Virus record (IMG/VR): IMGVR_UViG_3300037264_005121
Location: 1 to 41,854 of that record
DNA length: 41,854 nt
Source of the DNA: a virus
Strand: one strand, 5' to 3'
Shown: one piece after another, positions 24,147 to 31,246 of the stretch
How positions within the stretch are numbered: position 1 is the stretch's first letter
How the letters are laid out: each line of letters opens with the position of its first letter
Notes under the pieces: generated by a model
The model's input: only the letters and a program-made list of their open reading frames with translations
Told to the model about the DNA's origin: nothing
Database searches by the model: none
Made by a program: the position numbers and the translations under genes

Positions 24147-25919
24147 ATGGCAACTCTCGACGTCGTTCCGGCGCGTCAGCTCGATCTCGGCGCCGCGTCG
24201 TGGTTTCGGGCCGAGGCCAATGTTCCTCCCGACAACCAGGCCAATCTCAAGGCTGGCTGGGCGCACATCGGCGGGCAGATCGTCGTCGACCGCTTCACGG
24301 CTGGCGATCAACTGACAGGCACCTTTGCCCCGGTGGCAGTCGGATTCGAGCGCTGGGACCTCATCACGCTCGACTCAACGGGCGCCCCTGCCATCACGCA
24401 AGGCACCCCCATCGCCGCCCCGGCGCCGCTGTACAACGGTGCGCCGGGTTACACTTTCGGACCTGCGCCGCCGGATCAGTTCCCGATCGCCTACGTGTTC
24501 GTCGACGAGACGGTCACAGCCGTCATCTCCTCCGGCGACATCACCCCGGTGATCGGGCTGATCGAACTGCGGCGGGCTCTTGAGGGGCATCGCATCGACA
24601 AGGGTGCGACCGGCGCTCCGCCTGTGGGCGTGAGTACGGTCGTCACTGCGTTGTTCGCGGGTGAGACCGCTGGGACAGGTGTTGCCCGCGGCGTCGCCAC
24701 GACCGCGCCGCTCAACCTCGTCCGACTCCTCGATCAGAACTTCCGTCTCATCAAGTTCGCGGCGACCGAGGCTGAGATCTTCGGGCGGCTCACGCATGCG
24801 GCTGGGGTATGGACGCTTACGTACCGCTACATCGATGCCGCAGGTGTCGAGCAGACCGTCGGGAACATCGCGACCGACACAACCGCCGCGGTCACGAATG
24901 TGCGCCTCGTCTCCGTGCCGAAGGTCTTCTCGAAGGACGAAGCCACGCGGCCCATCTTCGACAACACAAGCAGCCCGCCCGCCTCCGCCGCGGCGTCTGC
25001 TTCCTTGGTGCCGTTCGGCGGCGATGGCACCCTGGGCTCCATCACGTTCTTTGTGAGCGCGCCGATCGCCGGCATCTTCAACTTCACGAGCGTCACGATA
25101 GACCCGGGCGTGGTGCTCACACTCACGCAGTACCGCGCGCTCCACTTGAAGTGCCGCGCCAACTTCACGAACAACGGCACGATCTCGGCGGTAGGTTCTG
25201 GGTTCAACAGCGGCACCGGCGGCGCGAAGGCCATCGGTGGTGTCGTCGGTAACCCTGGGTCGGCCCCTGCTGCGAGTGAGCTGTTCGGCTTCTCGCCTGG
25301 GGGTGGCGGTGGTGCCGGTACGGCAAACGCCGGAGCTCTCTTCAACGGCGGCAACGGCGGCGCAGGTGGTCCCGGCTTCTATGACGGTCGTGTGGGCGGC
25401 ACTGCTGGAGGCGCCAACAGTGGGGCAGGAGGCGCCGCTGCGGCAAGCCCTGCCGCGCACGCCTGGCTCTACGACCTCGATCCTCCGGTCGGGAGCTTCG
25501 GGCGCGCTGTCGCGCCGGGTTCGGGCGGTGGTGGAGGTGGTGGAGGCGGCGGCAATGCCCCCGTCAACCCGACAAGCGCAGGTGGCGACGGTGGCGACGG
25601 TGGTGGCATCGTCGTGATCGAAGTGCTCGGCAACGTTACCGAGGGCGTCATCAACTGCAACGGCGCCGCTGGTGTGGCTGGGTTCCCTGGCTGGGACGCC
25701 TTCGGTTTCAACGTCGGAGCAGGTGGCGGCGGTGGCGGTGGTGGTGGTGGACGTTACAGTCTCCTCTACGGAGGTACGCTCGCTGCTGGGACCGTGACCG
25801 TTGCTGGTGGCGCCGCTGGTGCTGCTGGGACCGATGGTGGCTACCCTGGCACTGGGCCTGCCGGCATCGGCGCCGCCGGTGCGGCAGGTGCCATGGTCCG
25901 CGTTAAGGTCGCTCCGTAG
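24147..25919 (+). CDS. Glycine-rich tail fibre adhesin
   Basis: ATG 24147 follows CAGGAGA. Residues 1 to about 150 contain a fibre-like N-terminal region ('RQLDLGAASWFRAEANVPPD'). The C-terminal half (about residues 350-590) becomes extremely glycine-rich, with blocks of consecutive glycines (e.g. at 25528-25551 and 25720-25749) and 'GG.GGAGG'-type strings. A Gly-rich sandwich of polyglycine-II helices is known from the T4-like gp38 adhesin of phage S16, which binds host outer-membrane protein through loops between the glycine helices. The same arrangement is a reasonable model here, with host-binding loops at 'AHAWLYDLDPPVGSFGR' and similar segments. Function is inferred from composition only. 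Confidence 0.68.
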   Translation: MATLDVVPARQLDLGAASWFRAEANVPPDNQANLKAGWAHIGGQIVVDRFTAGDQLTGTFAPVAVGFERWDLITLDSTGAPAITQGTPIAAPAPLYNGAPGYTFGPAPPDQFPIAYVFVDETVTAVISSGDITPVIGLIELRRALEGHRIDKGATGAPPVGVSTVVTALFAGETAGTGVARGVATTAPLNLVRLLDQNFRLIKFAATEAEIFGRLTHAAGVWTLTYRYIDAAGVEQTVGNIATDTTAAVTNVRLVSVPKVFSKDEATRPIFDNTSSPPASAAASASLVPFGGDGTLGSITFFVSAPIAGIFNFTSVTIDPGVVLTLTQYRALHLKCRANFTNNGTISAVGSGFNSGTGGAKAIGGVVGNPGSAPAASELFGFSPGGGGGAGTANAGALFNGGNGGAGGPGFYDGRVGGTAGGANSGAGGAAAASPAAHAWLYDLDPPVGSFGRAVAPGSGGGGGGGGGGNAPVNPTSAGGDGGDGGGIVVIEVLGNVTEGVINCNGAAGVAGFPGWDAFGFNVGAGGGGGGGGGGRYSLLYGGTLAAGTVTVAGGAAGAAGTDGGYPGTGPAGIGAAGAAGAMVRVKVAP

Positions 25920-25933
25920 AGTAGGGGGTTACG

Positions 25934-26620
25934 ATGGTTCAGGACTGTAGCTTCACGGTCACGTGTGTCTGTTGCGCCGGGCCTCCGCTGGTGAGCGTGC
26001 TGAACGGCGAGCTCGCCGCGTGGCGCAAGGCGCTTCAGGCCGGCGCGTCGATCGTACCCAAGTGCGCTGTGTGTGGATGCGAGTACGCACTCAGCGATGG
26101 CGTGACGGCGATCATCCCCGCGGATGTGAGCAAACCGGCGCTCACATCGATCGGACCGGCGACCGGATCGAAAGCCGGCGGTACGTCGGTCGCGCTAGTA
26201 GGGCACGCCTTCGACATCGGTACGCTCGTCGTGAAGTTCGACGGCGTGTCCGGTACCGGGCTCGTGGTCACAGACATGGACCATGCGACGATCGTCACAT
26301 CGGCGGCGCCGCGTGTCTTCGTCCGATGCCAAGGCGCTATAACGGGTACCCTTGCGGTCGGCGACACGCTGACCGGATCGGTGAGCGGCAAGACATGCGA
26401 GGTTGCCGGTAGCGGCGTTGTTGCTGGTGTGTTCGTGCTCACACTGGTCGCGCTCACCGGGCCGCTCACTCCCGGTGAGTTTCTCGAGAAGGACGCCGGC
26501 AACAAGGTCCAGGTCGCGGCGTCTGGTATCTACGCGCCGTGCGACGTGGCCGTCGAGAACGTGAACGGGATGCGCGTTACCGGTGCGAAGCTCGTCGGTG
26601 CCTTCACGTTCACGCCGTAA
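25934..26620 (+). CDS. IPT/TIG-domain protein with Cys-rich N-terminus
   Basis: ATG 25934 is preceded by AGGGGG. The 228-residue product starts with Cys pairs 'CVCC' and 'CAVCGC' (residues about 11-52), perhaps a small metal site. Residues from about 71 match the IPT/TIG Ig-like fold ('PALTSIGPATGSKAGGTSVA', 'FDIGTLVVKFDG'). The usual closing strands ('CDVAVENVNGMRVTGAKLVG', 'AFTFTP') come only after an extra segment of about 70 residues (about 126-195), so the Ig-like domain seems interrupted. Last gene of the tail cluster. Such domains decorate phage fibres and may bind surfaces weakly. A virion-accessory role is likely. Confidence 0.6.
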   Translation: MVQDCSFTVTCVCCAGPPLVSVLNGELAAWRKALQAGASIVPKCAVCGCEYALSDGVTAIIPADVSKPALTSIGPATGSKAGGTSVALVGHAFDIGTLVVKFDGVSGTGLVVTDMDHATIVTSAAPRVFVRCQGAITGTLAVGDTLTGSVSGKTCEVAGSGVVAGVFVLTLVALTGPLTPGEFLEKDAGNKVQVAASGIYAPCDVAVENVNGMRVTGAKLVGAFTFTP

Positions 26621-26649
26621 GCCAGCCCGCTGAACATGTTTCCCTTGCT

Positions 26650-26684
26650 GCGAGCCCTGGGGTGCGGTGATCCCCAGGGCTCGC
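26650..26684 (+). terminator. Perfect 13-bp hairpin at end of tail gene cluster
   Basis: GCGAGCCCTGGGG (26650-26662) pairs exactly with CCCCAGGGCTCGC (26672-26684) across a 9-base loop. It lies 30 bases after the last tail gene. No T-run follows (GGCGTTTCC), so it may be a Rho-independent terminator of weak form, an mRNA-end stabiliser, or a factor site. Confidence 0.55.
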
Positions 26685-26689
26685 GGCGT

Positions 26690-26717
26690 TTCCGTGTGCG
26701 GCGGAAAACAGGTAGGA
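26690..26717 (+). promoter_or_regulatory. Weak candidate promoter before lipoprotein gene
   Basis: Downstream of the hairpin, TTCCGT and TAGGAT lie about 17 bases apart, ending about 20 bases before the lipoprotein start. The -35 match is poor, so this rests mainly on position between a terminator-like hairpin and a new gene group. Confidence 0.2.
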
Positions 26718-26736
26718 TCTAGGGCGGAGGGAAACG

Positions 26737-27000
26737 ATGATTTTCAAGCGGTGCGTTCTCGTTCTCGCGCTTGTTTTCGTAGGCGGCTGCGTCGCGGCGG
26801 AGGACAAGAAGCTCATCTCTGTCGGCGCGGCAGTCGGTCAGGGGAACCTCAACGAGTGGGAGAAGCTCGCGCCTGCGAAGCAGAAGGAGGCGCACATGAA
26901 CCTCGTGGCGAGCTACTACATCCTCGACCACAGCATCAACGGACGCGAGCTCCCGGCATGGGTCACGTCGCTCATCGGCACCGCGAAGCCAGGGAACTGA
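26737..27000 (+). CDS. Small lipoprotein (possible o-spanin/Rz1-like)
   Basis: ATG 26737 has GGAGGG 5-6 bases upstream. The 87-residue product has a classic lipoprotein signal: basic start ('MIFKR'), hydrophobic core ('CVLVLALVFV') and lipobox 'VGGC' with the modified Cys at residue 18. The rest is polar ('EWEKLAPAKQKEAHMNLVAS'). A small lipoprotein next to a holin-like gene recalls o-spanins (Rz1), although the usual proline-rich sequence is missing. It could instead be an exclusion lipoprotein. Lipidation in the outer membrane is expected only if the host is diderm. Confidence 0.6.
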   Translation: MIFKRCVLVLALVFVGGCVAAEDKKLISVGAAVGQGNLNEWEKLAPAKQKEAHMNLVASYYILDHSINGRELPAWVTSLIGTAKPGN

Positions 27001-27002
27001 CC

Positions 27003-27437
27003 GTGGGGCTCGACAAGCTCCCTGCGATGCTCGCGGCTCGGGCCGAGAAGCAGGCGGACAAGTGGGTCGATCAGGGTGTCGAGTCGCTGCGCTCGAAGAT
27101 CGTGCCCAAGCTCCCTGCTGAGACCGCCGGTATTGCGTACGCGGTGGCGGACGTGCTCAACACCGACAAGGCGACGCTGCACGAGATCACGCACGGCGGG
27201 TTCACGGCAATCGCGAGCTATCTCGCGCTCGGCAACGAAGATGATGCTTACCTCATCTTCCTTGCGGAGCGGGCTACGTTCGAGGAGCGACAGAACGCAC
27301 TTCTCGGCGCGATGCGCGCGTCTGTAGGTGCGAAGGTGTCGCGTGATGAGATGTGGGCGAAGGTCAAGAAGCTCGCCATCGAGGTTCTCCAGGTAGCTGG
27401 GAAGATGGCGATCCCGCTTCTCTTGGCGATGTTGTAG
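27003..27437 (+). CDS. Hypothetical protein, 144 aa
   Basis: The frame is open from 26667, but GTG 27003, two bases after the lipoprotein stop, is the sensible start. The product is helical and charged ('AARAEKQADKWVDQGVESLR'), with a possible apolar tail ('VLQVAGKMAIPLLLAML') that could touch membrane. No family is recognised. Lying between a lipoprotein and a holin-like gene, it may belong to a lysis or envelope group. Confidence 0.6.
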   Translation: MGLDKLPAMLAARAEKQADKWVDQGVESLRSKIVPKLPAETAGIAYAVADVLNTDKATLHEITHGGFTAIASYLALGNEDDAYLIFLAERATFEERQNALLGAMRASVGAKVSRDEMWAKVKKLAIEVLQVAGKMAIPLLLAML

Positions 27438-27447
27438 GGAGGGGATC

Positions 27448-27717
27448 GTGGTCGGAGTGCTGTTCGGGACGCTCAAGGAACTCCTCGACTCGAAGAAGTT
27501 TGTCGCGGGAATCACAGCGGCAGCGACCGCGATCATCATCGCGTACTGCGCGAAGAGGGGGATCGTGTTCGACAAGGAACTCGCTGACGAGGTCGTGAAG
27601 ATCATTGTCGGGTCCTCGTCGGCGTACGTGATCTCGCAGGGTGTCGCGGATCACGGTAAGGAGAAGGCCAAGGAGGAGGCCAAGCCCTCGTCACCTTCGC
27701 CGACTCCGGCAGTGTAA
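27448..27717 (+). CDS. Putative holin
   Basis: GTG 27448 has GGGAGGGG upstream. The 89-residue protein has one clear membrane helix ('FVAGITAAATAIIIAYCA') and a second weaker one ('IIVGSSSAYVISQGVAD'). A charged, Lys/Glu- and Pro-rich tail follows ('HGKEKAKEEAKPSSPSPTP'). Size, layout and the 'AY...QG.AD..KEKA' pattern resemble a group of small phage holins. No endolysin gene was found nearby, so the lysis assignment is by form only. Confidence 0.55.
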   Translation: MVGVLFGTLKELLDSKKFVAGITAAATAIIIAYCAKRGIVFDKELADEVVKIIVGSSSAYVISQGVADHGKEKAKEEAKPSSPSPTPAV

Positions 27718-27760
27718 GCCGCACCGCAGCAACAGGTCGGAGCGCTTCCTGCTTTTACGC

Positions 27761-27791
27761 TTGCGCTCCAATCGACAGGCGGTATTATTCG
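27761..27791 (+). promoter_or_regulatory. Candidate promoter before replication genes (GGTATTATTCG motif)
   Basis: In the 99-base gap before the UDG gene, GGTATTATTCG (27781-27791) contains a good -10 (TATTAT, 27783-27788). TTGCGC lies 16 bases upstream as a possible -35. The identical 11-mer recurs at 32289-32299 before the SSB-like gene, suggesting a phage-specific promoter class. Confidence 0.45.
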
Positions 27792-27816
27792 ATGGCGTTC
27801 GGGGGCTGTCGGCGCC

Positions 27817-28689
27817 ATGTTCGTCTACGTGTCCGCGCACGGGCTAGATCCGCAGCCTGTGCTCACAACTCTTATCTCGCCCACCCCGCAGAGCGACGCG
27901 GCGGTCGTCGAGATCGCGCGCGGCGCCGAGCCGCTTGCGATCAGGAACATCCGGCAGTTCGAGCTGTCACCCTACATGCCGGCGCTCTCGACCGATCCGC
28001 AGATCGCCGTGAACCAGGTGAAGGACCGCTACCTCTCGTGCGCGCGGTGCCACCTCGCGGAGTCGCGCAACTACATCGTCTTCACGCGCGGCAACCTCTA
28101 CTCGCCCGTGCTCGCACTCGGCGAAGGGCCGGGCCGCGAGGAAGACAAGAAGGGGGTTCCGTTCATCGGACGATCGGGGCGTCTCCAGAGCGAACTCTTT
28201 CGCGAAGCGGGGCTCGACCCTGACCGCGACATTGCGTGGGCAAATATAATCGGCTGTAGGCCGGTACTTGACAGGTGGAGCGGCGACCGCCCGCCGACCG
28301 AAGTAGAGAAGCTCGCGTGCTCGGAGCGGTTGCTTCTCCTGCTCCACGCGATCCGCCCGCGCGTCGTGATCTGTCTCGGGCAAGTCGCCACGACGGCATT
28401 CTTCGCGGAGCCGCCGCCGCTTTACCGCTGGATCGGCCCGGTGGCCTCGACCATAGCGCCGGAGGACTGGGTGATCTTCGCCCACGTCCCGCACCCCGCT
28501 GGGCTCCTTCGCACGCTCGCGTCGCCGTTCACCTACGCGAAGTTCAAGAGCACGCAGATCTTCTTCCGCGAGCTCAAGGCGAAGCTCCCTACGCTCCAGA
28601 AGGTGGCGAGCTGGCCGTTCGGCGTCCAGTACGTTGACAAGTTCCTCGCCGAAGGAAAACCAATGCTCGGAAAGGCGGTCGCGAAGTAG
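27817..28689 (+). CDS. Uracil-DNA glycosylase, family 4-like (Fe-S)
   Basis: ATG 27817 is used; the ribosome site is weak, so a later start is possible. The 290-residue product matches family 4 UDG: 'LALGEGPGREEDKKGVPFIG' (motif 1, E at residue 103), 'WANIIGCRPVLDRW', 'RPRVVICLGQVATTAFF', and 'HVPHPAGLLRT' (motif 2). Cys 75, 78, 147 and 168 have the spacing pattern expected for the 4Fe-4S cluster. The enzyme removes uracil from DNA. It heads a run of replication genes (winged-helix, loader, helicase, primase), so it likely protects replicating phage DNA, and the phage genome is not expected to contain uracil in place of thymine. Confidence 0.85.
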   Translation: MFVYVSAHGLDPQPVLTTLISPTPQSDAAVVEIARGAEPLAIRNIRQFELSPYMPALSTDPQIAVNQVKDRYLSCARCHLAESRNYIVFTRGNLYSPVLALGEGPGREEDKKGVPFIGRSGRLQSELFREAGLDPDRDIAWANIIGCRPVLDRWSGDRPPTEVEKLACSERLLLLLHAIRPRVVICLGQVATTAFFAEPPPLYRWIGPVASTIAPEDWVIFAHVPHPAGLLRTLASPFTYAKFKSTQIFFRELKAKLPTLQKVASWPFGVQYVDKFLAEGKPMLGKAVAK

Positions 28690-29112
28690 ATGCTCTCGAG
28701 TAAGGACTACCTCGCGCAGCTCGTTCAGTCGCGCGCGCTCTACCGTGCCATGCTGCAAGAGGCATTGAGTCTCTTGCCGGCGAAGGGCACCGACAAGCTC
28801 GAACCACTCGAGAGCTTCACGGCGCTTGCCACGTTCGCGAAGCAGCTCAACGTCTCGCGGAAGACGCTAGCGGCGGACATGCGCCGGCTCGAGCACTTCA
28901 AGTGGGTGCAGATCGACGGTGAGGTGCGCGTCCTCGGGCGCCGCGACGCCGAGGGTGTCTACCTCATCGCGGACCTCGCGGCGCAGAACGCCACGGGCGA
29001 CCCGCGCCTCGTCTCCGATCTCGTCGTACCGGACATCCTGCGCGTGAAGGCCGCGGTGAAGGACGACACGTCGGCGCACCGTACCGGCCTCGGTCGCAGG
29101 TGGACTCCGTGA
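28690..29112 (+). CDS. Winged-helix DNA-binding protein
   Basis: ATG 28690 begins directly after the UDG stop. The 140-residue product has a winged helix near residues 40-85: 'FTALATFAKQLNVSRKTLAA' then 'DMRRLEHFKWVQIDGEVRVL', i.e. helix-turn-helix and wing strands. It overlaps the helicase loader gene (GTGA at 29109-29112). Small winged-helix proteins beside a DnaC-like gene are often replication initiators or primosome partners. A regulator is also possible. Confidence 0.6.
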   Translation: MLSSKDYLAQLVQSRALYRAMLQEALSLLPAKGTDKLEPLESFTALATFAKQLNVSRKTLAADMRRLEHFKWVQIDGEVRVLGRRDAEGVYLIADLAAQNATGDPRLVSDLVVPDILRVKAAVKDDTSAHRTGLGRRWTP

Positions 29113-29741
29113 CCCGCGCCATTCGCGAGCGCATGCAACCGGATGACCCGCATGAGTGGCGCGAGAGTCTCCGTGCGGCACGTATCCCAGACCGCTTCTG
29201 GACGGCTACTACTGCTGCCGTGCGGGACCCTACTGTCCGGCAGTGGGGTGAGATGATGCTGGTCCACCCCGAGCTGTGGCTTGGCAAGGGCTACGGTGCT
29301 TTCTTCCACGGCCCCGAGAACACTGGCAAGAGCTCGCTCGCGGCGATCTTCGCCATGGAGGCGCTGCGCCGCATCGAGCAAGTCCTCTGGCTGCACGTCC
29401 GCGACGTGCCGGCGGTGCGCTTCCGAGAGAACCCCGAGTTTGCCAAGGTGGACGATCTCCTTCATCAAGCCGACTTCCTCGTGCTCGATGACCTCGGCGC
29501 CGAGCGGTTCAGGATGTCGAGCGCCGCCGGTCCCGCGCTCGAGGAGACGGTGCGGATTCTCTACGAGCGGAATCGGTCGGTCTTCGTCACGTCGAACTTC
29601 TCGTGGAAAGCCTTCGACGAGCACTACTCGAAGGAAGCTCGCCCGCTCGTCTCTGTGCTGAACCGCGTCGTCATCCCGGTGGCGCTGACCATCCCGTGGC
29701 CGGGCGAACCTGGACCGGACATGCCGCGCGTGGGGGTCTAG
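29109..29741 (+). CDS. DnaC/IstB-like helicase loader ATPase
   Basis: GTG 29109 is chosen over GTG 29100 because AGGTGG lies 5 bases upstream and GTGA overlaps the previous stop. The 210-residue product is an AAA+ ATPase of the DnaC class. It has Walker A 'FHGPENTGKSSLAA' (about residues 66-79), Walker B 'FLVLDDLGAERF' (about residues 122-133) and a sensor region 'SVFVTSNFSWKAFDEHY'. DnaC-like proteins load the replicative helicase on DNA. The helicase gene starts at the last base of this stop codon. Confidence 0.82.
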   Translation: MTRAIRERMQPDDPHEWRESLRAARIPDRFWTATTAAVRDPTVRQWGEMMLVHPELWLGKGYGAFFHGPENTGKSSLAAIFAMEALRRIEQVLWLHVRDVPAVRFRENPEFAKVDDLLHQADFLVLDDLGAERFRMSSAAGPALEETVRILYERNRSVFVTSNFSWKAFDEHYSKEARPLVSVLNRVVIPVALTIPWPGEPGPDMPRVGV

Positions 29742-31180
29742 TGGACATCGAAGGGCTCTACTACTCCTCGCTCCTCTCGCGCGGCTCTGTCGGCGATCTC
29801 CGGCTCGTTCAACGCGAGCATGTCTCCGAGCTGTGGCAAGTTGTGCACGATTGGATCGTCGCCTTCGTCCAGCAGGAGAGGCAGCTCCCCCAGGCGATCA
29901 CGCTCGAGCAGACGTTCTACGGGCGCACACCGCTCGGCAGCGCGCAGCTCCCCCAGGCGTACGAAGCACCCTCCCACTACGCCGGGCTCATCCGCGAGAA
30001 CGCGATGCGCCTTGCCATGGAGGCGGGGTTCAGCGAGAAGGTCGGACAACCGCTCCGCGAGCTGAAACCAGGAGAGGCGCTCGCCGGGGCGAAGTCGGTC
30101 ATCTCCGATGTCTCGCGGCAGTTCCGCGACCTCGACCGCGGGCTCGTCCTCCCCGAGATGTCGGTCAGCACGCAAGCGCGCTACGCCGACTACCAGTTCC
30201 GCAAGATCGCCGGTACGCAGGTCGGTGTCCCGACGCCCTGGCCTTCGCTCACACGCGCCACGGGCGGGCCGCGTCCTGGTGAGATGTGGGTGATCCTCGC
30301 CCGCCCCAACATGGGCAAGTCGCTCGCCTCGGCGGTCATGGCGACCTTCCAGCGGGAGTGCGGGCTCCGGGTCCTCTACGTCTCCATGGAGACGCCGCCC
30401 ATGGGCGCGCTCCCGAAGGACCCGCGGCACCGCGTCGTGGGCTACGGCGCCACGCGGCGCTGCATCCGGTGCTTCGACCCCGCGGCGGACCCGGCGTACC
30501 TCTGCCCCGCTGCCGCTACGCCGCGGCAGCGTCTCACGATCCGCTTCGACTCGCTCGGGGCTCGCGTCTCCATGTGGCGATTCCTCAACGGGCAGCTCAC
30601 TCCACTCGAGGAGACCGCGCTCCAGAAGTACTACCGGCGGTGCGAGCGCTACCCTGAGCTCGGGTGGGGGCCGCTCAAGATTGTCGCGGCGCCCTACATC
30701 CGCTCGGTCATGGATCTCGAGACGGAGATCCTCGAGCTTCAACCGGACGTGGTCTTCTGGGACTCTGCCTACCTTGCGATCCCACACACCGGGGCCAAGA
30801 AGATGAACGAGGCTGCGAGTGAGTTCATCGTCGACACGAAGCTCATGCTCGAGCGCGTGGCCGTGCCGGGCATCCTCACCTGGCACTTCAACCGCGACAT
30901 CGACCGCGACGCCATGGACGCGACGCAGAACAGCGCGGCGCTCACCGACGAGGTCGGGCGCGTCTCCGACGTGATGTTGGGGCTGTTCCGCCCGCCGAAC
31001 ATCGTGAAGGCCGGGGAGGCAATGATGAAGTCATTGAAGGTGCGAGACGGTCTCGCGCTCAGCCGCATGCGCACTAGATTTGAAGTTAAGGAGCGAGTCG
31101 ACTTCCGCGAGCTTGCGGAGCCCGAGGACGAGAAGCAAGAGGCGGCGAAGGATGCACCGGCAGAGGGGAAGAAGACGTGA
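29741..31180 (+). CDS. Replicative DNA helicase, DnaB/gp41-like
   Basis: GTG 29741 overlaps the loader stop (TAGTG). The open frame extends upstream, but only as shadow. The 479-residue product has an N-terminal helical domain (1 to about 150) and a RecA-type core. The core has Walker A 'LARPNMGKSLASAV' (about 185-198), 'LYVSMETPPMG' (the E of motif H1a), Walker B 'DVVFWDSAYLAI' (about 336-347) and 'GILTWHFNRDIDRD' (about 377-390), the equivalent of the 'SQLNR' motif. Between H1a and Walker B is an unusual insertion with 'CIRCFDPAADPAYLC' (about 241-255), which may bind metal. A charged tail ends the protein. It unwinds DNA at the fork with the primase encoded next. Confidence 0.82.
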   Translation: MDIEGLYYSSLLSRGSVGDLRLVQREHVSELWQVVHDWIVAFVQQERQLPQAITLEQTFYGRTPLGSAQLPQAYEAPSHYAGLIRENAMRLAMEAGFSEKVGQPLRELKPGEALAGAKSVISDVSRQFRDLDRGLVLPEMSVSTQARYADYQFRKIAGTQVGVPTPWPSLTRATGGPRPGEMWVILARPNMGKSLASAVMATFQRECGLRVLYVSMETPPMGALPKDPRHRVVGYGATRRCIRCFDPAADPAYLCPAAATPRQRLTIRFDSLGARVSMWRFLNGQLTPLEETALQKYYRRCERYPELGWGPLKIVAAPYIRSVMDLETEILELQPDVVFWDSAYLAIPHTGAKKMNEAASEFIVDTKLMLERVAVPGILTWHFNRDIDRDAMDATQNSAALTDEVGRVSDVMLGLFRPPNIVKAGEAMMKSLKVRDGLALSRMRTRFEVKERVDFRELAEPEDEKQEAAKDAPAEGKKT

Positions 31181-31246
31181 CCATGCGGACCTGGGCAACG
31201 AGCAGGGACCGTGGCCTCCGGCTTCCGCTCGTCTGGGGGCGGTGAC

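Noticed and set aside
25500-25760. Simple-sequence DNA repeat
   Set aside because: The GGTGGTGGC-like runs encode in-frame polyglycine within a fibre gene, so they are explained by coding.
27792-28223. Gene from ATG 27792 in another frame
   Set aside because: It is Arg/Ala-rich shadow of the UDG gene, which has full catalytic and Fe-S motifs in the frame starting at 27817.
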